From Trichobilharzia szidati (Eukaryota > Platyhelminthes > Trematoda > Strigeidida > Schistosomatidae), in NCBI GenBank assembly GCA_944472155.2, contig OX235279.1, forward strand, positions 50,627,564 through 50,691,563: a stretch of DNA of 64,000 nt, written 5' to 3'. The notes beneath the pieces are model-generated. The model saw nothing but the letters and a program-made list of their open reading frames with translations, did no database searches and was not told the origin of the DNA. Shown in pieces: positions 12,516 through 23,000 of this stretch. Positions within the stretch are counted from its first letter, which is position 1; each line of letters opens with the position of its first letter. A program made the position numbers and the translations under genes.

Positions 12516-12774
12516 TTAGAATTTAATTTGTGGATGGTGACTAGCAGTGGAATTAAATTAATATGACCCGTTGCACAAGAGGTGGCTCTCGTGGCCCAAG
12601 TGGTCTAGTGGATAACGCTTTGGCGTTTGAAACTAAGGGCACTGGGTTCAAGCCTCGGTGGGAACATAACCACTCACTTGGAAATGCAGGTGCATCCAGT
12701 TGACGAGTCCCAAATAGGACAAAATGCGCATCCTGGATTCCACTGCTAGTCACCATCCACAAATTAAATTCTAA
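12516..12774 (+). mobile_element. S-alpha-like (Sm-alpha) SINE flanked by a 38-bp perfect inverted repeat
   Basis: The tRNA-like head has an A box (TGGTCTAGTGG, 12601-12611) and a B box (GGTTCAAGCC, 12645-12654). A hammerhead-ribozyme-like segment follows at 12692-12740. This order (pol III head, then hammerhead) is the known layout of the Sm-alpha repeats of schistosomes. The last 38 bp of the unit (12737-12774) recur perfectly as reverse complement at 12516-12553, giving a 183-bp loop that includes most of the SINE. No clear target duplication is visible outside the inverted repeat. Confidence 0.8.
12692..12740 (+). ncRNA. Decayed hammerhead ribozyme in the S-alpha-like SINE
   Basis: Stem I pairs 12694-12699 (atccag) with 12733-12738 (ctggat). 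Stem II pairs gtcc (12707-12710) with ggac (12717-12720). Stem III is atgc/gcat at 12724-12731, followed by C12732 at the expected cleavage position. The conserved core should read CUGAUGA and GAAA; here it reads TTGACGA (12700-12706) and AAAA (12721-12724). All three stems are intact but at least three core bases are changed, so self-cleavage is unlikely. Confidence 0.75.
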
Positions 12775-12782
12775 ATCTGTTT

Positions 12783-13139
12783 ATGTTAACTCAGTTGTAT
12801 TTTGATGACAGGAAGATGCTCACAGTTCAAAGCAGAAACTCTATATTTTTAACAGCTTGTCAAAACGAATACCGATTCTTTGCACCTACTGATGTCAGCA
12901 CTATACCTGACAGCTTCCGTTCCGATGTGTTAACCAGTCTAGATAATTTATTTCTCCAGCTTGATGCAATTCGGTTACCCGAATGCAGAGTAACAACGTC
13001 TGGCTGCAACGTGTGGTGGTGTGCTTATTTTGACCTAAAGTATCAGTGGCGAAAAATTCATCAGTTTTCTAGAGATGAAACATCCAAATGTGCTAACGAC
13101 ATACTTCACAAATCAGCTGTTGATAAGTATTCGCAATGA
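12783..13139 (+). other. Open frame of 118 aa, function unknown
   Basis: An uninterrupted frame starting just after the S-alpha-like element, with fairly balanced composition (Cys, Trp and charged residues) and no repeat origin that I can see. A possible splice acceptor (ttgatgacag) lies inside it near 12813. I recognise no domain. An opposing 133-aa frame follows. It may be an exon, old transposon sequence or chance. Confidence 0.2.
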
Positions 13140-13144
13140 CAAAA

Positions 13145-13546
13145 CTAATGCCATTTGACTGAAACACAATTCATAATACACCGAAATCGCCTGAAATGTG
13201 CTGGGAACAAAACTCTACATATTCTTAGTAAAATAAGTGAGATAGGGAGAAACATGATGCGACTTAAAACATCAAATCGATCCAAAGTATCACCCATATC
13301 AATAGATGCAAATGTGTATTTGGGTTGTGCGTGAATTTGAATTACTTTGTTCACAATGCAACACGTATGCTGACAAAGAGCTAATGGGAAATTGGTCGTC
13401 GTGTAACAGCAGTTTTTAGTATTTTCCTGAAGTGGAACTTTAGTCAACTCGGAATTATCTTTAACGATTACCGAATAACCTACGCGAATGGAAGTCAGAC
13501 AATTCATAGTCTTCTCTAAATAGAAGTGTTTACACACCAAATTCAA
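13145..13546 (-). other. Open frame of 133 aa, function unknown
   Basis: A minus-strand frame with one mildly hydrophobic stretch (RIMFLPISLILLRICRVLF, near the C-terminus) that could be a membrane helix. There is no recognisable family, no clear promoter and no polyA signal placed to support it. Chance remains the simplest reading. Confidence 0.18.
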
Positions 13547-14044
13547 CTACACCAAATACAACTGTCTTCCCACGTTGGAGCGTTTTCAGAAGAAGATCAC
13601 AGAGAATAAAACCTCAGTTAAAACGACAATATATAACCAAATATTGATCTCATCCTTCCATTGTGATCAGTAGTTGAGATGTAACTATATATTGACTTCC
13701 TCTGATCCCCCAGACTGGATGACATTTATCTATATATGACTAGTGAGATCACTCACTCACTGTTCAGCCACCGTTACGTGATCACTCAGCTTACATAAAA
13801 ATGTAGTGAATTCGATCTGACTTAACTTCATCCTTGTCAATAGCGCATTTCTCTTGACATCCTGTTATGAGACAATTCCACATATCAAGTGGAGTGTTTC
13901 TCACTGACAGCTTTTCCAGTGTGAAAAACGTGAAATGGCATTCAAATTCACACAGACGTTGCCTGAGTATCCTTCTTGAAAATATACATACTGTGGTGTC
14001 ATCAATACTTTTTTGATTGCACACTAGTCAATAACTAGTGTAAT

Positions 14045-14190
14045 GCGTCTAGTCCTATCTGACTGAATTCTATCAGTCAAGCTTGCAATGTGGCCAGCAT
14101 GTTAGGTGGCGCGCCATTACGGTGCACTCTGAATTGTTCGTATTAGATAGTTGGAGGCAATCGGCAGGAAGCCTTGTCATCAATACGCCT
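14045..14190. repeat. Dispersed repeat D, rearranged partial copy
   Basis: It shares blocks with 29110-29469: gcgtctagtcct, gactgaattctatcagtcaag with gcaatgtggcca, and gttggaggcaatcggcagga followed by agcctt. The blocks are reordered, so this copy is rearranged or comes from a tandem junction. Confidence 0.65.
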
Positions 14191-14261
14191 ATATCTCTAA
14201 CGCAATTTCCAAGAATGCAGTTTGTCCTCGAAAATATGCTAAACAAATTATTACTGTTACT

Positions 14262-14796
14262 GGTTATAGGATTTCATCATAGACCACTGGCAAACTTATG
14301 AGTGCAGGACAGCTGTTTCGTCCTAGTATGGGACTCTTCATCACGACTAACCCACCGCCGGTGTTCGAACCCAACACCTTTCGGTTACAAGGCGAACTCG
14401 TAGACCAATCAGCCAATTGGGACCCGATCCATTGTTCCCTGAATTATTAATTCTGCTTATTGACGATATAGCTTAACCACTAGCCAGTATCGTTGGCGAG
14501 TATCTGTCCTCACACCCGATCTGCTCTACTCCACTGGTCACAACTTCCCACCAGTAGAACTCGGGTGGCTACCTTCCTGAATAGGGCCAGTCACTAGTGA
14601 GCATCAGACTGATTTTCGAGTGTTGGTTTACAGGGATTTGATTTGATTGGTTACAGGATTTCATCATCATTTCCCGGATTAAGACGAAGCAGCTGTTCAG
14701 TTCTCCCAGGTGGTTTTCCAATGGTTCTCTAACCGATGTCAGTTCTTGGTGAAATCCAGTAACCAATCAAATCAAATCCCTACAAACAAACACTTG
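14262..14796 (-). mobile_element. Hammerhead-like tRNA repeat (family R), copy 1 with inverted end
   Basis: The minus strand holds a tRNA-like head (B box complement ttcgaaccc at 14353-14361) followed by the gtccca...ggacgaaacagctg module (14316-14340). The motif ggttayaggatttcatcat occurs at 14262 and again at 14649, a period of about 387 bp, so more than one unit is present. After the second occurrence the sequence switches to a plus-oriented partial copy that ends in caaacacttgaaaa near 14796. Confidence 0.75.
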
Positions 14797-14810
14797 AAAA
14801 TGATTGTTAC

Positions 14811-14812
<2 letters not shown>

Positions 14813-14850
<38 letters not shown>
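14813..14850. repeat. (ATT)n microsatellite
   Basis: About twelve ATT units directly after the family R copy. It may be a tail of that insertion or an independent tract. Confidence 0.95.
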
Positions 14851-14853
<3 letters not shown>

Positions 14854-15359
14854 ACTGAGTAATTAGGCATATGTGAATAGGAATCTTCGTGTCTCCCCTC
14901 GAACATATATTGGACTGAATGTGTTACTTTCAAATATGAACAGTGTGAGAGGTATAAACTACATCAACAAAGTAATATGACTGTTGTGAGTCGGTTGATT
15001 AATCGTCAGCGCCCAGGGGTTCGAAACAATGGTCACTGGCTTTATGAGCTACTGGGAACAAAAACACCCATTTCACTCCGAGTATGTCCAAATGGAAGTT
15101 CCAAAACAGGATGGAACACGCAGCCTTCATTCCGGCTCCACTCACTCACTGGCAAGTACATGACAGGATAGACAATTCCTGTACAGACAGCTATCAATGA
15201 GTACTTCTGAAACGGGGCGAAAGGACAGTAATGACAATAGTAAAACAGCTTACTAATGCTTGTGAGACAGTCATGATGTTTAGTTGCACTATACTTTGAC
15301 TGCCTCGCAAACTGATTATCGAGGGTTGGACATTTTAACAAGGATTAACAGTGGACTGT

Positions 15360-15595
15360 TTATTTTTTTTATTGCCTTCACGTTCCCCAGTGGAACATAA
15401 GGCTTCAAGCCAGTGACTTGAAGTTTCTGTAGCAGTGCTTATTTTACAGGATGGGGTTGCTAGCCTCATGCCCAACCTTTCCTCTTCACCAGCGTTATTT
15501 CTGGCTTAGCGAGGTAAAGGAGTGAGTCGACCGGGGATCGAACCCCGGACCATATGCATGGTCGGCCAGTGTCCTAACCACTATGCCACCGACGC
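15360..15595 (-). mobile_element. tRNA-derived SINE with RTE-like tail, second copy
   Basis: It is the same family as 7125-7364, here reversed. On the minus strand it starts at gcgtcggtggcatagtgg, has the B box (complement ggatcgaacccc at 15535-15546) and ends in the ccactgggg-type tail and an A-rich end (15362-15374). A perfect 13-bp target-site duplication, aacagtggactgt, flanks it at 15347-15359 and 15596-15608, which fixes its borders at 236 bp. Confidence 0.9.
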
Positions 15596-15685
15596 AACAG
15601 TGGACTGTAGTGTTTTGCAATTCTTGTTTTAATGGTAGGTCCTACATGTATTCTGTCTCCAGTGTATTTCTACAATCATTTACAG

Positions 15686-15774
15686 CTTCAAACAACATTC
15701 GTGTTTACTCAACCTACGCTTATGTGAAGGTGGAAGAGGACAACGGAGAATATCGGAAAGTGGATGTGCCTTAA
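15686..15774 (+). other. Possible small last exon
   Basis: A splice-acceptor-like tcatttacag ends at 15685. The open frame after it finishes NGEYRKVDVP and a TAA at 15772-15774. The composition is protein-like but the stretch is only about 29 codons, I recognise nothing, and no donor exon is evident upstream, where a SINE sits. It could be chance. Confidence 0.15.
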
Positions 15775-16936
15775 AAGTTGATGCAATACCATCATGTGGA
15801 ATGACTTTCTATTGACAACCGAAAGTAATATAAACTGTTCCTTCCACCTGTATGCAGTCTGATGTATACGAAATTTACTGGTGTGTAAATGTAGTACGAG
15901 GAGTTTGAACAATATTCAAGAAGTCATAACAGAAAGTAATCATCAGTGTCATCTCATAATGCAGTCAGCTCTTCTCATGAACGATTGTATCTCACGTTTG
16001 CTTACTTCACATAAGTTAACTTAGTATTACGTTGCAGTCATCTACAGTGATTTTTCATGGTGCTGTCGCTCACAAGAGATGGAGATCCGGTGACTATGAA
16101 TACCTTGCTTGCCTTTTGATCCCGACTCCATCTATTTGACCCTATTGCAGTTCATGAAATCAATGCTATTATAACTCTTAACTGACATGGGGAGGGACTG
16201 CAAACTTGAAAATTATTCGAAGCAGGTTATTAATGGAGTTTTTCTATTTTTATCAACTGAAAACAACGTGACAGTATGCAAGCGAACAAGTAAGCAACAA
16301 CGTTTAAAGAAGAAACTTCTGATCTCACTTAGCTTAAATACATGACAGATATGTCACATAGTAAGTATTCAGCACTTTCAATAAATCGTAGACTACATCT
16401 ACGTGATCTTTCGAAAATTAGTACCGTAATTATTACTATTCAGAACTCGCAATTTAGAACATAACAAACATATGATTGCTTGGTAATAGCATGTAGCAAT
16501 GAAACAAATACATGCACTATGTCTCATACACATTTACACTTTTTATGTTTCTACTTTCAGTACAGATGACAACACTAATGCAGAATTTGCTTAAATGAGA
16601 TTATGACTTCTTAAGTTATTCGTGCTCCTTTTGTACCATAGTTACGTCTTCTCTACAGCAAACTCTAATTTCCATTCCGGATCCAGAATTTCCTGTAGTC
16701 ACTTCAGGAAACTTCCAACTCTGTCTTTCGTATGATTAACTGAGACTTTTGTTGACCCGAAGCAAGAAGCTGCCCACATATGCTTCCTTGACATTAAATA
16801 ATGAAGTAAGTACTTATCGACTTTAAAACATACTGAATAAAAGCTGCTGTAATTGTAAGTGAGTGTGAATGAATTGCAAAAATGTCCTGTGCACGATATA
16901 AACGCACACGTCATTCATATTTATCATCTTGTAAAA
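15775..16936. other. No gene seen
   Basis: AT-rich intergenic DNA. Frames do not exceed 71 aa and none shows a motif. Confidence 0.55.
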
Positions 16937-16949
16937 CAATGTGTGCATT

Positions 16950-17422
16950 TTCAAGTGTTGATTTGTAGGGATTTGATTGGTTACAGGATTTCATCATGAG
17001 CTGACATCAGTTAGAGAACCATTGGAAAACCTGGGAGTACTGGACAGCTGTTTCGTCCTAGTTTGGGACTCTTCAACAGTACGCACCCACCGGGATTCGA
17101 ACCCTGGACCTTCTGGTTACAAGGCGAGCTCGTATACCATTAAGCCACCGGGACCCGATCCAATGGTCCATGAATTCTAACTTCTGCCAATTCACGACAT
17201 AGCGCGACCCCTAGCCAATGTCTTCGGCGAGTATTTGTCCTCACGCCCGACCTGCTGCACCCTACTGGTCACGACTTCTCACTAGAACCCCAGGTGACTA
17301 CCCACCTGAATAGGGCAAGTCGCTAGTGAGCATCTCATTGATTTTCAAGTGTTGGTTTGTAGGGATTTGATTGGTTACAGGATTTCATCATGAGCTGACA
17401 TCAGTTAGAGAACCATTGGAAC
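16950..17422 (-). mobile_element. Family R tRNA/hammerhead-like repeat, 1.2-unit tandem with 13-bp target duplication
   Basis: About 78 bp at the left end (from tcaagtgttg, 16951) are repeated directly at the right end (from 17345), giving a unit of 394 bp and a total of about 1.2 units. The minus strand carries a tRNA-like head (B box complement ggattcgaaccc at 17092-17103) and then a hammerhead-like module: gtcccaaactaggacgaaac. The insertion is bracketed by caatgtgtgcatt at 16937-16949 and 17423-17435, a perfect 13-bp target-site duplication. A longer-than-unit product with a target duplication suggests reverse transcription of a tandem or circular RNA. Confidence 0.85.
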
Positions 17423-17436
17423 CAATGTGTGCATTC

Positions 17437-18276
17437 TTTATCTGAAAGTTAGACTTTAAATTCATCAAAAGTTATCATCTCGCCTGCCTGCTAAATGCTC
17501 AGCAAGCAGGAAATGAATGAAAGAATGCTGTAGTCCTAGTAGTATCCCTGATAGATACCTTACATTGTCATCATACACATACTTAATCTCTAACACTTGC
17601 CGTCTAGCATACATAAATACACAACTGGCTCCCTATCAAGGCTACTTAAAGTAGTTGATAAATCAGATGGCATCATACACAATAAGTTCACTGTAATCAT
17701 CCTGTTTCATCAGTATTCTACATGAAACCCCTGATAATTCCTATTATTGAGTGTTATTACATCATTTCACTCAGTTCTTTTAAGCTTCCTACCTCTAATG
17801 CATAAGAAGAACATTGACAACTGCTAAATACTGTGAGCATGAGATGTTAAATTTTTATCATTTTTCAACTTAGCGCCGAATCGTCTAGCACAGTGTTTGG
17901 TTAACTGTTCTATCAATAAAACAAATGACGCCGTGAGACATTGTAAATAGAGAAAGCACTAGAGGCAGGTTATTAATAATATCTTTAGCAGTTACCAATC
18001 TCATTGGAAGTAATAATGGTGAGAAAACACATCAAAATGTGAAAACAATAAACTACTATATCACGCCATGATATTAGGAAACATAGATGAATACAGCCTC
18101 CAAAAATATTAACCATTCGCAGTCAGGCTTTCGAACACACACTCACGTGTGTCATTTGTAGTCTTATGTTTCAAATAAGCAGACTAGAAAATTGTGTTGT
18201 TCTAAATTTTACTATGGGAATATTTAATATATAGAAAATTGTATAAAAATGAAATAAAAAATTATACTTCCATGCG
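17437..18276. other. Upstream region of the bHLH gene, no gene seen
   Basis: AT-rich sequence without a recognised repeat. It may hold distal regulatory sites, which I cannot identify. Confidence 0.4.
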
Positions 18277-18285
18277 CCTCTTCTG

Positions 18286-18490
18286 ATTGGCTGATTACTT
18301 ATGACAATGTTATTGGTTAATAAAATCCCGCAGAAGTATTAGGATGAATTATCCGATTAACCAATGATATTTTAAGGATGAGTCTGTGGACGCAATGTCA
18401 TGCGACTTTTTACACATTAAATCATGTCACTCAAATATTAAATAGGAATATGGTGGGGGGGGGGGCCGATTCGAGAACACTATAAATATA
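18286..18490 (+). promoter_or_regulatory. Probable promoter of the bHLH gene: three CCAAT boxes and a TATA box
   Basis: ATTGG occurs at 18286-18290 and 18312-18316 and CCAAT at 18361-18365, all about 115-200 bp upstream of tataaatata (18481-18490). A start site near 18510 would give a 5' UTR of about 115 bases before the ATG at 18628. A run of 11 G (18455-18465) lies just upstream of the TATA box. CCAAT boxes usually bind NF-Y. The start site itself is inferred. Confidence 0.65.
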
Positions 18491-18627
18491 GGATGGTACT
18501 TAGATGTGGTCAGGTCTCTGAACTTGCCTTTGACGCGATTGTATTTCAAATCAACTACAGCTGATTACTGCCTGTGTAATACTTTGCTCTATTTTCTACT
18601 ATTCATCGGAATTTTTTGAAAATTTAA

Positions 18628-19734
18628 ATGTCTGAACTTCAAAATCAGTTTTCCAAAGTTAGAAGAGGTTGCAAAAAGCGTATTCAACTCGATGCAGACG
18701 AAAACGTTAGCGCAGACAAATGGATATTTAATTTCAGTGAATGGAACTGTCAGGATATACGCAGACCACTTGGGGAATTATCGAATACTTGTACAAAAAC
18801 ATTGACACAGACTCCAAATGTACCTGATAGTTCAAATGAGAAAAAACCTAGAGATCATGATAGTACAGATCAGAATAATATCACCCGACGTAATGAAAGA
18901 GAAAGAAATCGTGTTAAGCTGTTAAACATGGGATTCGATCGTCTGCGAGCTGTTGTTCCATGTCGTTCAGGTGAACAGCTCAGCAAAATCTCTACTTTAA
19001 AGAAAGCAATCTGGTATATTGAGCATTTAGACAAAGTATTGCACGGGCAGGAAAATTCATGTTCGGATTTAGCGGATCAATCAACATCATCACCGATGCC
19101 ACGAACACCTGAATCCAACAAATTAACAATAAATGTGAAGGGTCAAGCTAAATCAATTACACCTAAATCAGCTGGGTTATTTGGAATCAATCACCGTGAG
19201 GCAAGATCAGGGACCTCCTGGTCGTCTTTCGAGAAGGATATATCAACTACTAAGAATACATCCATTCAAGAAAGAAGATCAGTCAACCAACCATATATGT
19301 CACCCATATTTCCAACCTATTGGGACCATACTGGCAACAATAGCATCACTGCTGCCAGAGAAATGTTTTCGACACCAAAACTTACTTCAACTCCATCCAT
19401 CATGAAACACGTCAGACACACTGATGAAATAACAAATAACTTACCATCATCTTCGGATTTCTCATTCTCAGAATGTCGCAGTGATTCTGGCTATAATAGT
19501 CCTATGTTTAGGAGCAGACTACCATCAGAGATGAATTTTTTACCAGTATCGAAAAGGTACCTGTCGCACTTTAGCACACCAACCACGACTGCAGTTGCCA
19601 ATTTATTAAATCCTGTCTATGCTTCACCTGTCTCAACTAACGATCAGATGATTTTATCTGAATTCAATTTGTCCCATAATTTCCGTCGTACTCAATGGTC
19701 GCTGAATGATAACTGTCATCAGAAGCCAAGTTGA
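18628..19734 (+). CDS. Achaete-scute-like bHLH transcription factor
   Basis: A 368-aa single-exon frame. Residues 87-138 form a basic helix-loop-helix domain: the basic region RRNERERNRVKLLN, helix 1 MGFDRLRAVVP, a short loop, and helix 2 from SKISTLKKAIWYIEHL. The RNERERNRVK basic region and the NMGF start of helix 1 are typical of the achaete-scute (ASCL) group, whose members pair with E proteins, bind E-box DNA in the nucleus and drive neural or other cell fates. The N-terminus is charged; the C-terminal 230 residues are Ser/Thr/Pro-rich and look disordered. A basic stretch GCKKR lies at residues 14-18. The first ATG after the TATA box is used, and a polyA signal lies about 280 bases after the stop. 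No frameshift or stop interrupts it, so it looks functional. Which ASCL paralogue it is cannot be told by eye; helix 2 (SKISTLKKA instead of the usual SKVETLR.A) is unusual. Confidence 0.92.
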   Translation: MSELQNQFSKVRRGCKKRIQLDADENVSADKWIFNFSEWNCQDIRRPLGELSNTCTKTLTQTPNVPDSSNEKKPRDHDSTDQNNITRRNERERNRVKLLNMGFDRLRAVVPCRSGEQLSKISTLKKAIWYIEHLDKVLHGQENSCSDLADQSTSSPMPRTPESNKLTINVKGQAKSITPKSAGLFGINHREARSGTSWSSFEKDISTTKNTSIQERRSVNQPYMSPIFPTYWDHTGNNSITAAREMFSTPKLTSTPSIMKHVRHTDEITNNLPSSSDFSFSECRSDSGYNSPMFRSRLPSEMNFLPVSKRYLSHFSTPTTTAVANLLNPVYASPVSTNDQMILSEFNLSHNFRRTQWSLNDNCHQKPS

Positions 19735-20011
19735 ACGTGGAAATCTATAAGTATACGGTATACAAATACATGGTGACTTTTTCGTCATACTATAAGTAAG
19801 TGGAATTTCACATGTTTCTGTATAATAATGTTTGACTGACTAACTACTTACATTTTAATGACATGTTAAAGCCTAAGAAGTTCGCGTGGAAGTTAGTTTC
19901 CCTTTCTATGTGTTAATTTATCTTCTTAATTAAATTAGTCAACCAGGGTCTATTTATCGTAAGAATTCATAAGTTAGATCACTTCACCGCTTTTAATTCC
20001 CATATTCGGAA

Positions 20012-20017
20012 AATAAA
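20012..20017 (+). terminator. Polyadenylation signal AATAAA of the bHLH gene
   Basis: A canonical AATAAA lies 278 bases past the stop codon, with a T-rich stretch 20-40 bases downstream, and no other gene intervenes. Confidence 0.6.
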
Positions 20018-23000
20018 TGGAACCAATTTGTCTACATGCTTTCACTCTTGTATTTAATCAATGATTTGTGAGGTGGTGTACTCTTGCTATGCCGATCATA
20101 TGGTTAGGACCTGTCCATTAAATACTGAGGATTAGTATAATCTAACAGGTGTGAATACCACCCACTTACTTCCGTGAACAGTTGATTTTAAGTAGTAGGT
20201 GGCTGATTTATGCAGAAAGAATAGACAAGTGAGCAAAATTTGGGAAGTTTCAAGTCGCCTACAGAATCTTTCCCATATTGACAATTTTCTATTTCACCTA
20301 TAATTTTTTTTCGTCTTTTTCGTCTATAATTATTTTCAGGTATTAAATTTAAACTGGCAACCTTCTGGTACATTTATCCGGAAATGATTGAGAAAACATG
20401 ATGTGTATTGGGGCACGTATTTTTGTGATTGGAATAACCGTCCAAACCACAAATAAACAGGGAATTTAAATAGGACTTAGGAAGTATGCCAAAATGAAGC
20501 ACAGAGAATGGGACAATCCATAACAAAACAACGAAAATAACCATAAGAAAGTTTGATGCAGTCGTTAGTCAATGACGTACTTTTGCTTAAGATTAATTAG
20601 ACATATCGATGTGATTTTAATGTCGTACGTAACCATAATCATCTCTGCTTAACAGAAGCTTAACGTTTTGTTGTTGTAAAACTGCTTATATCCCTTGTTT
20701 TACAATTTATAAAAGCATTTAAAGGCCTGTTCCCAAGTCGTTGTTTTTTTCAAATGTAGCATGTATGAAGTATTTGTCCAACATTTTTTTCATCTTATTT
20801 TTCTATCGTTTATCAAAATACTTTTTAATAGCTTTCATTTTCTGTCAACAAATGCGCATAAAATAAAAATACTTGATTAATGAAAAGTGTTACTTCTCTT
20901 CGACGATAATTTGATGAAGAATGAATCCAAGATATAAGTAATTTCACAGCCTTATACGGAGTGTTATTCGTCTGCTCTCTCAAGACATCATTGCAAGAAT
21001 CTACAATAGACACTCCGAATAATATCCCAGAAGATATCTTGTCTGGGATCTAGAATGATTTCGGAAAATAACTAAATATTTATGGATGGCACATTTGCTA
21101 TTTGAGGGTATTATGAGACTTAGTAAAACATTGTAAGTGAAGAGAAGGTCAAATTAGTGGTTTCTCTCTGACGGTCTTCTCAAGGGATGTCGAATTCTAC
21201 TATTTGCGTGATTGCGTACTATGTTTTCGAAGTGATATAAATAGAAAAGTTAATGTTAGCATGACACGTGCCACTGGCAAGAATTCGTAAGTGTCATATT
21301 GGTAACAGTTACTGCGAGAATGTTGAAAGTGGAGGGGTGGGATTGAGTTGCGAAAAGGCGAAAATAACATCATTGTGAAATAATATAGGAAACGTGAAAT
21401 GAAAACAAAAGAAGCTGAACACTAATAGCTTTTACAAAGTGAATAAGTTTCAGTGTAGGTTTTCTATAGTTGGCCAACATGAGGATAGAATGACGTCTCG
21501 TTTAAGTATGAAATTTAATCAGATTGTGTTCAATCCTTTTGCTTTCTAAATGGGGATTCTCTCTGTATTATAACCTTCGGAGCAACAGTTCGCGTTAAAG
21601 GTGCTCGATGAGTATGTGAAGTACAGTGAAGCGAGAACTTCTTAGGATTTCATTATCGAGTGCATTGAAACAAAGCTGTATCCCAAGTTCTATTGTTTAC
21701 TTCTCAGGAGAGTTCGACCGAATGAGAAAACACTCAAGCACCACACACTGAATCAGATTGAATAATCCTCAATCCTTTTGCTCTCTAAATCTGAGTTTTG
21801 CCATTCTAATTAAGTATCGCACTTTTATTCAGCCGTTTATGCATGTGAGTAAACTGTTTATGATAGTACCAATTACGCTTAAATATTAGGAGGGACGTTC
21901 TCTTGGAGCGTATACTTACCATAATTTATTTCATACTCAGTGGAAAGGCATATCTGTATTTGAGTAATCGTCGTTTACAGCTTAGGTGAATCAGTTATTA
22001 AAAGAGGCATCAAAGAAATTTTTCGGTATGGTTGTTTCACCAGTAGTTCGCTCACACTAAAGTGTACAATTGTAAATATATGATTGCTAAGAAAACTTAC
22101 GCCGGGAGGAAAGTAAAACAGCGGTTCTGAGTAGTAACAATAATAATAATAATGTAAATCGAGACAAAATATTTGTGACAACAAGAGTTAATTTTGAATT
22201 CAAAGTAGAATATTTGGTTGAAAACTATCCCCGTCACCTATGCAAATAAGATGCATGTCGACTAAGAGTACCAAACTAGGATGAAACAAGTACTCAGTGT
22301 CGCTTGGTGTCAAGAGGTTGCCACTAGTGTCTGATATGTCCTTGTGAGAAAATCAGTTTATTTAAGGAATTGTAAGAAAAGTTTTAGAATATGAACGGTC
22401 ATTACTAGCCCATACTATTTAACCCACTTACTACCATGAATATTAATTCAAGAAAGCAGGAACGTGCACACTGCAGATTGATATGAGTAAATGCAAGGCA
22501 ATGACGACAACCAGCAGTACCTCTTTGTTATTTTTTTCATTAAAAAATTCAACATGTTTCGTGCTTCCATGTCATTGTATCTTTCTAATCACCTCATTAT
22601 GAAAATGACAATGTGACAGCAGTGAGTGTCACAGTATTCTTCCACGTAGCTGCCATCAGAGCAAAATAATTTTTTAACAGAGATAGAACAAAGATTGGTG
22701 CAACATAGTGAAATGCTTCTAGCTGACCATCCTTATGTTGTGCTTCTCTGTGACCTTATAATAATAATCCCTGGTGGATGAGTGTTTCATGATAATAAAC
22801 AAAATCTACGTTAAATTTGTATTATAACTGGTCTTACTAAACATAACAGGTTGTATGCAACTCACGAGAATCAAGGAAATATACTGGCTTCATATATTAT
22901 TCTGCACCGATGTTTGGTTTATACCTGTTCAGATTTATAAAGGGGGAATTGTTGTCTGAAGAAATAATTTTCTATAGATTGAACAATTAACTTAACGGCA

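Noticed and set aside
12600..12660. tRNA-like sequences (here and in the 7125, 15360 and family R copies) as functional tRNA genes
   Set aside because: A and B boxes are present but the acceptor stems do not pair and the sequences continue into repeat bodies. They are tRNA-derived SINE heads.
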